Assembly: GCA_028281495.1 (NCBI GenBank)
Contig: JANQJU010000061.1
Span: 23,875-87,874 of the forward strand
Length of the DNA stretch: 64,000 nt
Direction of reading: 5' to 3'
DNA from: SAR324 cluster bacterium
Lineage (GTDB): Bacteria > SAR324 > NAC60-12
Part shown: positions 14,844-24,696 of the stretch, one piece after another
How the letters are laid out: every line of letters starts with the position of its first letter
Numbering within the stretch: position 1 is the stretch's first letter
The notes under the pieces: model-generated
Seen by the model: the letters and a program-made list of their open reading frames with translations, nothing else
Database searches by the model: none
What the model was told of the DNA's origin: nothing
Made by a program: the position numbers and the translations under genes

Positions 14844-15992
14844 ATGAGTACTGATGCTACTTATCCGTTCAATCGCCGAACTGTCGGTGATTCTCCCTCG
14901 ATATTTTCCTCAAATCCTGAGCCATCCCCTCCGACCTTGGATCAAACCTTGGGGTTGGCCAGTGGGCGGCATAGCCGAGATCCGCGCCAAGCGGCGACGA
15001 ATGACGAGTTCACCGCTTCATCTCCCCCGAAAAATCCTCGTGACTTGTTGGACTGGGTCCAGCAACGACTTCATGCTTTGGACCAGGACAAAGCGTTGCA
15101 GTTGGAAACGGTGATTGAGGCTCAGGTGGCGTTGCTTCAGCAGAAGCAGACCACGCTCCCAGATGCCGTGGCGGAGATCGAACGCCAGTTGGCCGAGGTG
15201 CTCCACTCTCGCATCCAACCGCTGGATACGACATTGGCCGAAGCCATTGGATTGACCACGACCTTGCAGCGGCAACTCAAAACTCAGGTGGACAAGCTGC
15301 TCACCAAAGCCAAGAAGAAGATTTGGACCAATAACACCGCACGCTTGGATTGGACGTGGTTGGGGAAGCTGTGCATGCTCGCTTTTGCCTTAGCCATTGG
15401 TTTGGGATTGTCATCCGAGATTTATAACACCGCCAACATGATCTTTACCAAGTCCCCGGCTGCCTTCCGGGGAAACTTTTATCTGGCCGTATATGCGGTG
15501 ACTCCCTTCGTACTCCTAACGATAGCAAATGAGTATGTTTTTCATATTTTGGAACCTAAATCTCAGAAACGAGTCATCTACAGCTTGATGATCGTGGGGG
15601 TGAGTTCGGGTCTCTTGTTGCTGCTCTCTTTGAGCATGTTGGGGCAAGCTCCGGCCACGACCAATCTGTTTGCCACGGCGGTTTCCGCTCCCACGCATTG
15701 GGAGGAACTGCGCATGATGACTCCCATCTTGATCAGTTTGAGCGCGACCGCTCTGTTGATCCGTTGGGGGGTGCATTTTTATAGTGCGAGAGCCCGGAAG
15801 ATCTATGCCGCGATGGGTTTGAATCCGGCGGAAGAACACCAGTTGGGCCATTGGGAGCAGGACTTGAACGATGCCGAAGCCCTGTTGACCGAGGCCAAGC
15901 AACTGCAACTGTCCCTTCGCGATAAGAAGAAATCGGTGCAAGAGCGCCTGTTGGCCCATGCTGAGAATCAATTGCAAGCCGCCCTGGTGTAG
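14844..15992 (+). CDS. Coiled-coil membrane protein
   Basis: About 382 residues. A polar N-terminal region is followed by a Gln/Leu-rich coiled coil (roughly residues 60-175), then three or four membrane helices (about residues 180-325), then a second helical, charged cytoplasmic region. The start is uncertain: ATG 14844 has a weak ACAGG upstream; ATG 14829 is also possible. It is the first gene of a rightward operon with the von Willebrand protein, a membrane protein, a coupling ATPase and a replication-relaxation protein, so it is probably part of the same transfer-associated apparatus. Confidence 0.7.
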   Translation: MSTDATYPFNRRTVGDSPSIFSSNPEPSPPTLDQTLGLASGRHSRDPRQAATNDEFTASSPPKNPRDLLDWVQQRLHALDQDKALQLETVIEAQVALLQQKQTTLPDAVAEIERQLAEVLHSRIQPLDTTLAEAIGLTTTLQRQLKTQVDKLLTKAKKKIWTNNTARLDWTWLGKLCMLAFALAIGLGLSSEIYNTANMIFTKSPAAFRGNFYLAVYAVTPFVLLTIANEYVFHILEPKSQKRVIYSLMIVGVSSGLLLLLSLSMLGQAPATTNLFATAVSAPTHWEELRMMTPILISLSATALLIRWGVHFYSARARKIYAAMGLNPAEEHQLGHWEQDLNDAEALLTEAKQLQLSLRDKKKSVQERLLAHAENQLQAALV

Positions 15993-16032
15993 GGGGTTTT
16001 GCACACTTTGCCATCTTTCTATTGAGGTACCC

Positions 16033-17865
16033 ATGAAACGTTTCTTGCTCAGTTTTAGCTTTGTTTTCCTCTGCTGGACAGTCGGTGGTGTCCAGGCCAC
16101 CTCTTTGTATGTGTTGGCGTTTGACAATGCCACCCTAGAAGCCTCCCATCGTTCTGAAGTTCAAACGGCCATCAGTGATATCATCGTCAAATTGGAAGCT
16201 CACGAATCCCTAGCGGTGTTTGAGTTTTCTAACAAACAACAGGTGGTGATATCCATGCCATCCTATACCTATTCCTTGTCGGATAAGCAACGCCTGTTTG
16301 CCCGGCAACTCCAGACCATTCACGGTTGGTTGACCACCGCTTCTCCTGCGACTCCGTCGGAGTGCCGGAACCATTTGCCCTTGTTGTTGGAGTTTTTGCG
16401 TAATCTGCCTGCGGCATCATCGGGGGCCACGCCTCAGGTGGTGTTGTTTGATTACTCCTTGGCTTGCCCCTCAGACAAACCCTTGCGCTACATGGATTTG
16501 TCGGCCTATCGCTTCCATGTTTTGGTGCCCAGTGTGGTTTCGGCCACGGACGGACAGGACTTATGCCAGCGGATCAGTACTGCCCTCAATTTGTTCAGAA
16601 AATTGACCGCCGAGGAACGGGGCTTACGTCCCGATGAATGGTCCCAGAAGTTGGGCAATACCCTCTTGATCACCTGTTCGGAGATTCCCTCCTTGTGGGC
16701 CAATGTATTCAAGCCTGATCTACCACCGGGGCAGTTCAATCTGGTGTCCTTGCCCTTTTTGGCAGAAGCGGACGCGGTGGTGGGTTTGACGAACGAGACG
16801 GTGGAGGATTCGGCTCCGGTGGCGGCAATGGATGCGGCTGCCGTGGTGACTTTGCCGTCTCACTCCGAGGTGACCCACCAAAGGGGGCGATTGGGAGCTG
16901 TGGGGGGATCAGAGGTGACTTTGGTGGAAACGTTGCGCGCTGAAGAACGCGAGGCTTCAACCGTTTCGGAGCCTCCTACGGCAGTGCAGTTGCCCTCATG
17001 GTCACCTTTGCAGTCGGTGGAAGTGGTGGGCCATACGCTGCAACCCGATGGACAGGTGGATGTGACCTTGTTTGCCACGGGAAGCGGGGGAGATTTTGAA
17101 CCTCTGAAGTCGCCGGAGGTGCAGGGCAAGGTGGTGGCTATCAATGAACAGCCCTTGGTGCCGGAGATTCCGCTGCCCATTGCCGAGGTGGTCAATACCC
17201 AACCCCAAGCCGGGGAACCCGTGGCCTTGTGTGCCTTGTTAGACGATAGTGGCTCCGTTGCCAGTACCGATCCTCAGGAAGAACGGTACCGTTCCTTACT
17301 CGCCTTGATCGATGAGTTGCCCGACAACGTGGCTTTGTGTGTGGATCAGTTCAACCAGCGGGTTTTGAACGGGTTCTCGGACGATAAAGCCGTGGTGAAA
17401 CAGGCCATTCACGCCCATCGGTCGGCGGATGGGGGTACCCCCTTGTATGAGTCGATTTTAAGGAACTTGAAACAATTGGCCACGGCCTCGACTCCCAATC
17501 GCTTGTTGATCGTGTTTTGTGATGGCAATGCCAATACGACCTTGATGGAAGAGGCCATTGCTTTGGCCCAGCAACATCAGATTGTGATCCATACGGTGGG
17601 ATTGAATCTTGACCCCAAATACACCCACTTTCGGGAACTGCCGCGTCATACCCAAGGGGTATATGTGCCGGTGGAACAAGCCTCTGAGTTGTCCCAGCAT
17701 TTTCAACGCTTGGGGAAAATCAGCACGCGGGGTTCCAGTGTGGTGTCATTCCCGGCTCCGGTTCAGGTGCCGGGGCATGTGGTGCAAGCGGGAGATCAGG
17801 TGACGGTGGAGCTGCAAGTCCGGGATCAAGCGGTACAGACCGTCGTCGCCCTTCCAACCCTGTAA
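16033..17865 (+). CDS. Exported von Willebrand factor type A domain protein
   Basis: A 610-residue protein with a Sec signal (MKRFLLSF..., cleavage near VQA, about residue 23). A vWA domain occupies about residues 395-575, with the metal-ion-dependent adhesion motif as DDSGS (near residue 404), a downstream GGTPLY block that supplies the Thr ligand, and VFCDGNA. The N-terminal third also has a vWA-like LYVLAFDNA strand, so it may be a degenerate second copy. The middle is Pro/Val-rich. It lies between two membrane proteins in the putative transfer operon and probably acts in the periplasm in protein-protein contacts. Confidence 0.8.
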   Translation: MKRFLLSFSFVFLCWTVGGVQATSLYVLAFDNATLEASHRSEVQTAISDIIVKLEAHESLAVFEFSNKQQVVISMPSYTYSLSDKQRLFARQLQTIHGWLTTASPATPSECRNHLPLLLEFLRNLPAASSGATPQVVLFDYSLACPSDKPLRYMDLSAYRFHVLVPSVVSATDGQDLCQRISTALNLFRKLTAEERGLRPDEWSQKLGNTLLITCSEIPSLWANVFKPDLPPGQFNLVSLPFLAEADAVVGLTNETVEDSAPVAAMDAAAVVTLPSHSEVTHQRGRLGAVGGSEVTLVETLRAEEREASTVSEPPTAVQLPSWSPLQSVEVVGHTLQPDGQVDVTLFATGSGGDFEPLKSPEVQGKVVAINEQPLVPEIPLPIAEVVNTQPQAGEPVALCALLDDSGSVASTDPQEERYRSLLALIDELPDNVALCVDQFNQRVLNGFSDDKAVVKQAIHAHRSADGGTPLYESILRNLKQLATASTPNRLLIVFCDGNANTTLMEEAIALAQQHQIVIHTVGLNLDPKYTHFRELPRHTQGVYVPVEQASELSQHFQRLGKISTRGSSVVSFPAPVQVPGHVVQAGDQVTVELQVRDQAVQTVVALPTL

Positions 17866-17885
17866 GGCTTGGTGGGGAGTGACCG

Positions 17886-18710
17886 ATGGAATTTTGGATA
17901 ATGCTGGGGATCGGTGTGGTGTTATGGCGTCTGTTGGCCCGTTGGCAATCCAGTGGGCATCCCCCCTTGCTGGAAGCGGTGGATCGGGTGGTGTTGTTTC
18001 CGTTCACGGCGGCTTGGTGGCTGATTCGTTTGCCTTGGCGCTTGGGTCGCTGGGTGTTTCGAGGCATTCGGGGTGGGGTGGTGCGTTTCGGGCAGTGGTT
18101 GCGGCAACACGGGTTGTATGTGGGGTTGCTGGTGCTGGAAGTGGGTATCTTTGCTCTCGATGCCACTTTGTTTCTGGTCTTCAATGCACTGCTTGCCGGT
18201 GGAATTGTTGCGGGGGGTTTGTTGTGGTTGCTTTGGCGGATGAGCAAGGTAGTGCTGGGCTTTGTGTTTCGGCATCGGGACTCCTTGGCCCAAGCCGGAG
18301 CCACGGGAGCTTCCTTGGTGGTGAAACCGGCACGGGTGGTCAAGGATTCCTTGGGCCACAAACTGGAACGAGATCTTCATCTCATGCGCCAGGAGTTGTT
18401 TCAGGAGTTGGATCAGTTGATGGGGAATCTGGAACCCTTGGTGACGAAGCAGTTGGTTCGTTTGCCGTGGAGTTCCGAGCAGTACCGCTTTCAGACGGAA
18501 CATCGGCTGTTGTGTCAGCGTATCGCCGATCTGAAAGCCCAGTTGACTGCGGAAGACTGGGCGACGCTGGTGAACTCGCAGCTCAAGTATGCCGATTATG
18601 AGACTTCGGTTTGGTACCTGTACGCCCAGGCTCAAGGCTTGGAGCAACAACTGCTGAGCTTTTTGCAATCGCAGACGGCGGCTTCCTCTCCCCCCACACA
18701 GGAGGACTGA
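17886..18710 (+). CDS. Membrane protein of the transfer-associated operon
   Basis: A 274-residue protein with an N-terminal helix, a Trp/Arg-rich amphipathic stretch and two strong membrane helices (about residues 78-125), then a charged helical cytoplasmic domain to the end. No family recognised. Its stop overlaps the start of the coupling ATPase gene (TGATG) and the GGAGG ribosome site for that gene lies within its last codons. This tight coupling suggests the two products act together, perhaps as membrane anchor and ATPase. Confidence 0.75.
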   Translation: MEFWIMLGIGVVLWRLLARWQSSGHPPLLEAVDRVVLFPFTAAWWLIRLPWRLGRWVFRGIRGGVVRFGQWLRQHGLYVGLLVLEVGIFALDATLFLVFNALLAGGIVAGGLLWLLWRMSKVVLGFVFRHRDSLAQAGATGASLVVKPARVVKDSLGHKLERDLHLMRQELFQELDQLMGNLEPLVTKQLVRLPWSSEQYRFQTEHRLLCQRIADLKAQLTAEDWATLVNSQLKYADYETSVWYLYAQAQGLEQQLLSFLQSQTAASSPPTQED

Positions 18711-21349
18711 TGGAACTGTCGGTGGAACTCAAAGGGGATTTGCATCGCTTGGCCGAGCAGTTGCGGCAGATCACAGGAGCCGGGTTAGCCCAACCCAAGC
18801 AACGGGCGGAACGTCAGCTTCAGCAGTTGCTGCGCGAAGTCGATGGCTGCTGGATACGTTCCTTGAGTCCGACCTTGCCCCGGCTGAGTCGGATGCGTTT
18901 GCAAGAGAAGTTGTTGGATTTGCGTTGTTTGGTGGAAGACTTGGAAACCCAGATCACGCAGTTGTTGGCCCAGCAGACATGGCACACCCAGTCCGAACAA
19001 ACGGTGGATCAGGGGCAGACACGATGGCTTCAAATGTTGCAGCAGTTTGTACAGGACTGGGACCCTCTGGTGCAGGTTGTGGGCATGGTCCAGAGTGTGG
19101 TGGATGCGGAGCGTTTGCATCTGGCGATTGCGGCGGATGGCAGTGTGTTGTCGATTCGCAACTCGGAACGCTTGGAGCATCTGCTGTGTGCGGGAGCCAC
19201 GGGGGTGGGTAAGACTGCCGGGGTGTTGGAACCCTTGTTGTTGCAAGATGTGTTTGCCGGACGAGGTGGATTTAGCTGTGAACCGATGGGCGGTGCCAGC
19301 CGTAAACTCATGGCCTTGGTGGGCTGGGTGATGCGGGTACGGCAGCAGTTTCCCGTGATTCAAGTGACCTTGCAGCGGTTTTTTGAGCCGTTGGCGAGAA
19401 CCTTGGCGCAAGGGTCTCCAAGGCTTCCGAGCGCGGCAGGGTGGTGGCACAAACTGTCGCTCTTGCGGGAACTGCAAACCGCATCGGTGGAGGCGGTGTT
19501 GCCGGAACTGAACGTCTGGTACCTGGATTTGTCCAAAGACGGGCAGACGGCGACGCACCCACAGCCGTGGCGTTACAACCCCTTTCAGTTGGAACCCGGC
19601 GAGACCTTGGGGGAGGCGGTGTATGTGTTGTTGCGCACGGTGGAGCGGTTCACCGCCACGCCCTCCACCCAAACCCCCCGGATTCGGATCATCCTGCGGG
19701 CGTTGTTTGCTTACTGTATTGCCTATGGACGGTCGCTCAAAGAATTGATGTCGGTGTTGGATCTGTTTCGGCGTTATGCCGGACAAGGCACCAAACATGC
19801 GCTGCCTTTGCCCGAGGGGTTTTTGGCCAAGCTGGAGGAGCATTCGGATGAAACCGCGCAGTTTGCCGCCCAGTATATCCGTCATGAGTTGCTGCGATTT
19901 AACAAGTCAGAGTTTGCCGGGATTATCGAAGGGGTGATCAATCGCTGTTCCTTTTTGTTGGACAATGCCTTGGTCTCGCGTTTGATGGACACCCCGGAGA
20001 CCACCTTGCCCTTGACGGAGTTGGTCAATCATCCCGGTCCCCGTCGTCCTTTTCTGGTGGCTTATGTGCCCGGTCATGAGGATGGGGGGGACTTTGCAGC
20101 GACCTACCTGTTGACCAAAATCGAAGCCATTGTCTTTCGGCGGCAGGAGGCTCAGAAGGCATTGTTTTTTGGGATGTATCTGGATGAGTTTGGTCGCTAT
20201 GTGGATGAGACGATGGCCACCAATTTTTCTTCCATTCGGCAGATGGGGGGAGCCTATCACTGTTTTTTTCAGAATAGTGGGCAACTGAATCATTTGGATG
20301 ACACGGGGTATGTGTTCTCCACGGTGCTCAATAACAGTGCCACCAAGGTCATCATGCGAACCACCGAAGATGCCGAGTTGTTTGCCAAACGCTGTTTTCA
20401 GGTGACGGGCATGAAAGCCAAGCTCAGTTACAGCACTTCTGTGGGGGTGAAGACGGCTTTAGCGGTTAATGCCTCACGGTCGACGAATACTTCGACCAGT
20501 ACCACTGAAGGGCTGTCTTCTTCTTCGGCAGAGAATTGGTCGCAGACGGTGTCTAATACCGTGGCTGAAGGGTTGTCCCAAGGTCACAGTACGCAAACCT
20601 CTGAGAGTGTGACTCAAGGCACCTCGACTTCGAAGTCGCAGGGGCAGTCTTTGTCTGAATCGCGGCCTCAGTATCGAGCGACGGCCTTGAATACCTCGGA
20701 GACGCGCGGACACTCTGGAGGACAGACAGAGGGGCATTCCTCAGGGACAGGCCGGAGCAGTGGTTCCAGTGACAGTGTGACTTCCACTCGGTCGGAGAGT
20801 CAGTCCACTGGGAGCAGTACCGGGGGATCGCTCAGTCAGGGGAGGAGTACGTCACAAGGGCAGAGTATGGGCCAGGGGCAAAGCACCGGGGAGTCATTTA
20901 GTGTGGGGGCCAGCCAATCCTGGGGCATGACCTTGCAGTATTACTCCTTGCAGGAGGAGCAACTGTTTTTGGCCCAGCAGATCATGGCCTTGGCTCCGCG
21001 TGAAGCCTTTGTCGCTTTCCAGCAGTTGGCAGTCCATCATGCCACCACCTTTGACAGTCTGATTGTGAAACTGGCTGATCAGTTACGTCCCTTGAGTGGA
21101 GAGCGGTTTTATCCTTGGTTGTGGGAGTGGGAAGCCGGGATGCGGGCAGCCATGCGGTCCCTATTGGCGAGGGAAGCGGTGGCTGTGGTTGAGGAGGCGG
21201 TTCTTGAGAGGGTGGAACTGCCCGTTCACGAAATCCAACCCTCCGTAAGCCGTGTGGATTCCTCTATGGAAACTGGGGAACCGGAGGAGACGGCAACGGA
21301 GGGTTCCTTCGAAGAGGCTGGTTCTGATGATGATTGGTTCAATGCTTAA
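18710..21349 (+). CDS. Type IV coupling protein-like ATPase with Ser/Gln-rich insert
   Basis: An 879-residue ATPase. Walker A is GATGVGKT (about residues 162-169) and Walker B is YLDEFG (about residue 490), followed by an IRQMGG...FFQNSGQL block as in TraD/TraG/VirD4-type coupling proteins. It has no membrane helix, so the coupled upstream membrane protein may anchor it. Residues about 585-740 are a long low-complexity stretch of Ser, Thr, Gly and Gln, between the ATPase core and a short C-terminal domain. The role is inferred to be substrate recruitment or DNA pumping in conjugative mobilization; the next gene encodes a replication-relaxation protein, a common pairing. Start chosen at 18710 because of GGAGG at 18701. 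Confidence 0.82.
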   Translation: MELSVELKGDLHRLAEQLRQITGAGLAQPKQRAERQLQQLLREVDGCWIRSLSPTLPRLSRMRLQEKLLDLRCLVEDLETQITQLLAQQTWHTQSEQTVDQGQTRWLQMLQQFVQDWDPLVQVVGMVQSVVDAERLHLAIAADGSVLSIRNSERLEHLLCAGATGVGKTAGVLEPLLLQDVFAGRGGFSCEPMGGASRKLMALVGWVMRVRQQFPVIQVTLQRFFEPLARTLAQGSPRLPSAAGWWHKLSLLRELQTASVEAVLPELNVWYLDLSKDGQTATHPQPWRYNPFQLEPGETLGEAVYVLLRTVERFTATPSTQTPRIRIILRALFAYCIAYGRSLKELMSVLDLFRRYAGQGTKHALPLPEGFLAKLEEHSDETAQFAAQYIRHELLRFNKSEFAGIIEGVINRCSFLLDNALVSRLMDTPETTLPLTELVNHPGPRRPFLVAYVPGHEDGGDFAATYLLTKIEAIVFRRQEAQKALFFGMYLDEFGRYVDETMATNFSSIRQMGGAYHCFFQNSGQLNHLDDTGYVFSTVLNNSATKVIMRTTEDAELFAKRCFQVTGMKAKLSYSTSVGVKTALAVNASRSTNTSTSTTEGLSSSSAENWSQTVSNTVAEGLSQGHSTQTSESVTQGTSTSKSQGQSLSESRPQYRATALNTSETRGHSGGQTEGHSSGTGRSSGSSDSVTSTRSESQSTGSSTGGSLSQGRSTSQGQSMGQGQSTGESFSVGASQSWGMTLQYYSLQEEQLFLAQQIMALAPREAFVAFQQLAVHHATTFDSLIVKLADQLRPLSGERFYPWLWEWEAGMRAAMRSLLAREAVAVVEEAVLERVELPVHEIQPSVSRVDSSMETGEPEETATEGSFEEAGSDDDWFNA

Positions 21350-21373
21350 CCCTATTTTTGAGAGAGAAGACTT

Positions 21374-22345
21374 GTGAGTGAGACACTTCCAAATCGTCCG
21401 TCCAAGCGGCGGTATACTTCGCCGCGGCAGCGTGATCCCAATGCGTTTCGGTTTCGGTTGACCGAACGTGATCTGGAGATCCTCAGAGCGGTGAAAAAGT
21501 ATCACTATTTGAATGTGAATTTGATTCATAAGTTGTTGTTTCCCCCGGAGACTTCCAAACAAGTCTGTTCCCGGCGGGTGAAGAAGCTGTATCATGCCGG
21601 GTATCTGAATCGGGTGTTGCCCTATCATCAAGGTACGTCCGGGAGCGCGGCCTGTGCTTATTGTTTGGATCGTCAAGGCATCACCTTGTTGCAGGAACTC
21701 GGGGAAGACGTAAAGCTCTACAATCGGGCTTCCCAAAAGAATCCTTTGTTTTTGAATCATGCCATTGCGGTGTCCGAGTTTGGGATCATCATGGAGCAAG
21801 CTTTGGCTCAGCATCCTCAATTTTATTTGCATCATATCGTGTTTGATTTTGAGGTGAAGACCCATCTGGATCAGGCCATTGGGTTGGATCGGTTCCGCTT
21901 ATACTCTAAACTGGTCCATCCGCTCACGAATCAGTCTTATGTCTGTTACCCGGATATCCTGTTGGTCATTCGACGACGGGGGGTGCCCCAGCATTCCGGT
22001 AAATTGATTTTAGTGGAGATTGATCGGGGGACGATGGGACCCGGTGCTTTGCGGGATAAGGTGATGGGGTACTCGCTGTATCATCAGCAAGGAGTGTTCA
22101 AGAAGTTTGGGAAATTCAGTAGTTTTCGGGTGTTGTTTCAGACGGCTAGTCCCAAACGGGTCGAAGCCTTGCGGCAAGCCTTCACGGATTTGCAGGATTG
22201 TGATCTGATTTGGGTGACGGATTTGGGGCAAGTCAGAGCACACGAAGCCGATATTTTGACCGCTCCGATTTGGCTCAATGCCGATTGGCGTACGATCTCG
22301 ATTGTGAAACCGGATGGGGGCGACAAGGGTATATCTCGGTTGTAG
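21374..22345 (+). CDS. Replication-relaxation family protein
   Basis: A 323-residue protein with a GTG start. An N-terminal winged-helix segment (LTERDLEILRAV..., LLFPPETSKQVCSRRVKKL) is followed by a nuclease-like core with a YPD block and LVEIDRGT near residues 196-221. This is the replication-relaxation family, which includes relaxase-like mobilization proteins of some plasmids and integrative elements. It follows the coupling ATPase by 24 bases, supporting a mobilization module. It probably nicks or binds DNA at the element's transfer origin; no such origin is proved, but the hairpin at 1915-1985 is a candidate. Confidence 0.82.
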   Translation: MSETLPNRPSKRRYTSPRQRDPNAFRFRLTERDLEILRAVKKYHYLNVNLIHKLLFPPETSKQVCSRRVKKLYHAGYLNRVLPYHQGTSGSAACAYCLDRQGITLLQELGEDVKLYNRASQKNPLFLNHAIAVSEFGIIMEQALAQHPQFYLHHIVFDFEVKTHLDQAIGLDRFRLYSKLVHPLTNQSYVCYPDILLVIRRRGVPQHSGKLILVEIDRGTMGPGALRDKVMGYSLYHQQGVFKKFGKFSSFRVLFQTASPKRVEALRQAFTDLQDCDLIWVTDLGQVRAHEADILTAPIWLNADWRTISIVKPDGGDKGISRL

Positions 22346-22391
22346 AGGGAGATGAATCAGGAATGGACCGGCCAGAAGTACGGTCTCATTT

Positions 22392-23720
22392 CTACGGCAT
22401 TGGTTGTTTCGACGTTTCGTTTTCTCTCTTTTTCGCACTCCATGTGTTTTGCAGTTCCGCTTGAACCCTTCGGTACCTCTCTCGCTGCTTCCTCGATAAG
22501 TAAGACAATAAGTTGTCTTCGATTACATCAGGTCGTTCTCGTTTCTCGATCAATAGCACACCGGCTTCAATCATTGCTTGATGACGTTTTTGTTCATCAC
22601 CGATTTCTTCGAAGTAGTCAGCCAGCCACCAAAGGCACATCCCCAAACAAGCTCCGATCAGAGGCAAATGCGCATAGCTGAGCCATGTGGCCTCTGCATC
22701 CCCAGCCATGCGAACCCCGAAAAATATTCCACTCACCCCCCAAATACGCTGCGCGAATTTGCGGTAAAGTCGAACGTCTCTGGTTGCTTCTCGATGGTTT
22801 TTTTCTCGCTCAGTCACCATCCTTTGCTGAATCAAAGCACAGTCAACCTGATCGACGACCCAGCGCAGTCCTGAGCGAGCGTAGTGATCCTCCACCGCAG
22901 GTAGGGCATCTTCAATGGCCAAGATACTCTTGCGGGCAATTTTACTGACATCCACCAATGTCATGGCCGTATCAACCCAAAACGGGTGATCCTTTCGAGA
23001 TGGAAGCTTTTCGAAAAAATGCAGAGAACCATGAATCCATACCTCGCTCATATAAAGCACCCCCATGAGTAAGAGCAGATCCCACCAACCCAACCACAAA
23101 CAACTCACTGTCGTTACTAGGAAACCCATCAAACCGACTAAAATGGTTTCGTAACCTTCGATTTCTTGGCGAAGTGTTCTGAACAAATTTTTAGACATCC
23201 TATTTACATACTTTCCTTGGACAAACTGTCGCCATCTGGAATGTGGAGGATCATCAAAATCAGCATCCTCTTGAGCTTCGAGTTCATCGATTCGCGCCAA
23301 GTCTTCAAAAAAATAATCCAAATCCTCATCTGTATCCGTGTTGGTCGGAGGGGTCTTTACCGTCGTTTCCGCATAGTCACTGTGGGGTTCCAGAGTGGGC
23401 AAGAAGGTGGTGGTTTCTGCACCCGAAATCTGAATGTTTCCCCGTTCATATAAATCAATGACCGTCCGCAGAATCGTTATCTTTGCGGCATCTCTCACCG
23501 AAGCTGTCAGAGGAGGGTGGTTGTGAATTTCATCTAAAAATTGATCTCCTTTTCGGTCTGACATCGAACTACGGACTAGTTCTTTTGTGGCTATAGGCGC
23601 ATCCTTGAGCCCTCGTATTAGGGTTGTCCCCGAGATATGCTTTAACACAATTTCCATGTCCGTTTGGTCAATTAAGATGAGGTCATCAATTCCAAGCGGA
23701 CTGACTGCTTTGCGTGACAT
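22392..23720 (-). CDS. FliG C-terminal domain fused to MotA-like membrane region
   Basis: A 442-residue chimera. Residues about 11-98 match the C-terminal domain of the flagellar rotor protein FliG (IDDLILID, M-x-IVLKHI, LIRGLKDAP, SSMSDR, V-x-DA-x-x-ITI). After an acidic linker comes a MotA-like part: two membrane helices with GWWDLLLLM, a cytoplasmic region VDVSKIARKSILAIEDALP ... GLRWVVDQVD matching MotA, two more helices, and the MotA tail pattern GVLLIEKRERPDVIE ... LLSYLS. The conserved MotA channel region is degenerate, lacking the usual Pro-containing YAP block. No flagellar genes are nearby. A paralogue with reversed domain order is at 26600-27733. Confidence 0.75.
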   Translation of the reverse strand: MSRKAVSPLGIDDLILIDQTDMEIVLKHISGTTLIRGLKDAPIATKELVRSSMSDRKGDQFLDEIHNHPPLTASVRDAAKITILRTVIDLYERGNIQISGAETTTFLPTLEPHSDYAETTVKTPPTNTDTDEDLDYFFEDLARIDELEAQEDADFDDPPHSRWRQFVQGKYVNRMSKNLFRTLRQEIEGYETILVGLMGFLVTTVSCLWLGWWDLLLLMGVLYMSEVWIHGSLHFFEKLPSRKDHPFWVDTAMTLVDVSKIARKSILAIEDALPAVEDHYARSGLRWVVDQVDCALIQQRMVTEREKNHREATRDVRLYRKFAQRIWGVSGIFFGVRMAGDAEATWLSYAHLPLIGACLGMCLWWLADYFEEIGDEQKRHQAMIEAGVLLIEKRERPDVIEDNLLSYLSRKQRERYRRVQAELQNTWSAKKRENETSKQPMP

Positions 23721-23900
23721 GGTTGATCCTAGCCGAATGGCTTAACAATCTTGTCGTCTCCAATGACAACGTTGGTTTGAGATACTGTTGGCCTAGAGAG
23801 TCCAAGATTTTGAACAGTTCAATATCCATGTTAGAGGAGTGGCCGGGGATATCGAGCACCACCAACGACTTGGCCTGTACATTTTAGCCAAGGTTCCTTG

Positions 23901-24419
23901 ATGGGTTGGTTGATCATAATCGGTGTCGGGATCGCCTGCTGTGCTGTGGGCTTTGGATGGGGAGCCTTCCATCGCTGGAGCAAATGGAGTCGTCGCCTGC
24001 TGCTGGTCTTCATCCTATCTGGATATCTCTCGTATTCCGTCTATACCGCTATCTATCCGCTGGATTCCTTTTATGAATACGAATTTGAACGGATTTCACA
24101 CCAAGATTTTCCGCGACAAGGACAGTTCTTGTTTAAGTGGGCGAATTACCCGGATATTCATGGGGACTATACTTCGTGTGCGCTGTTTACAGCTCCGGTT
24201 TCGGAGATGGAATCTCTGTTTGCCGAAGTTCCCCTATCCGAGAAATCCGTTGAGTTGCGAGTCAGCGGAGATTGTCTAGCTGGTTTTGAAACCAGCTATG
24301 GTCAAGAATTGGAGTTGTTCAAATTTGTGTCGGCTGTTGATCCAAGCAAAGGGAGGTATTCGGAATGGGGGCTGCTGAATGATCGCGAGACGGCTTTCTT
24401 CCATTACAGCAGTTGGTAA
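23901..24419 (+). CDS. Hypothetical membrane-anchored protein
   Basis: A 172-residue protein with two N-terminal membrane helices (about residues 1-20 and 29-50) and an exported or periplasmic domain of about 120 residues with two Cys. ATG 23901 is preceded by AAGG at suitable spacing. It is the only rightward gene among the leftward MotA-FliG/GspG-like group. No family recognised; its position inside the group suggests an accessory role, but this is only inference. Confidence 0.65.
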   Translation: MGWLIIIGVGIACCAVGFGWGAFHRWSKWSRRLLLVFILSGYLSYSVYTAIYPLDSFYEYEFERISHQDFPRQGQFLFKWANYPDIHGDYTSCALFTAPVSEMESLFAEVPLSEKSVELRVSGDCLAGFETSYGQELELFKFVSAVDPSKGRYSEWGLLNDRETAFFHYSSW

Positions 24420-24612
24420 TTCTCTCGGAAATACGCGTAGGAACTCTAAAACCGTCAGCACTTTCTTCAAAATTCACTTCAAACGTTGGGTCGTTTCTTG
24501 TGATAACCTCAGGATGATGCCTCTCGTCAACTCGCATCCATTGCTTTCCTAACAATCTCCGGTTTGTTCCTTCGAAAATTGCCTCCTTTGAAATGTTATT
24601 GTTTGGGACCAA
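24319..24612 (-). pseudogene. Possible gene remnant
   Basis: A leftward frame with a protein-like stretch (LLGKQWMRVDERHHPEVI and EVNFEESADG) covers about 24420-24600 but lacks a convincing start and overlaps the end of the rightward gene 23901-24419. An AAGGAGG-like site at about 24585 lies inside it. I regard it as the worn remnant of a small gene; it could also be a short live gene starting near 24540. Confidence 0.3.
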
Positions 24613-24696
24613 TTTTTATGGACAATGAGGCCAGTTGTTTTCGCCCCACCTGAAGTCATCTCAAGCGGCTCCCTAAGTTCCTTATTTGCTGTTGAA

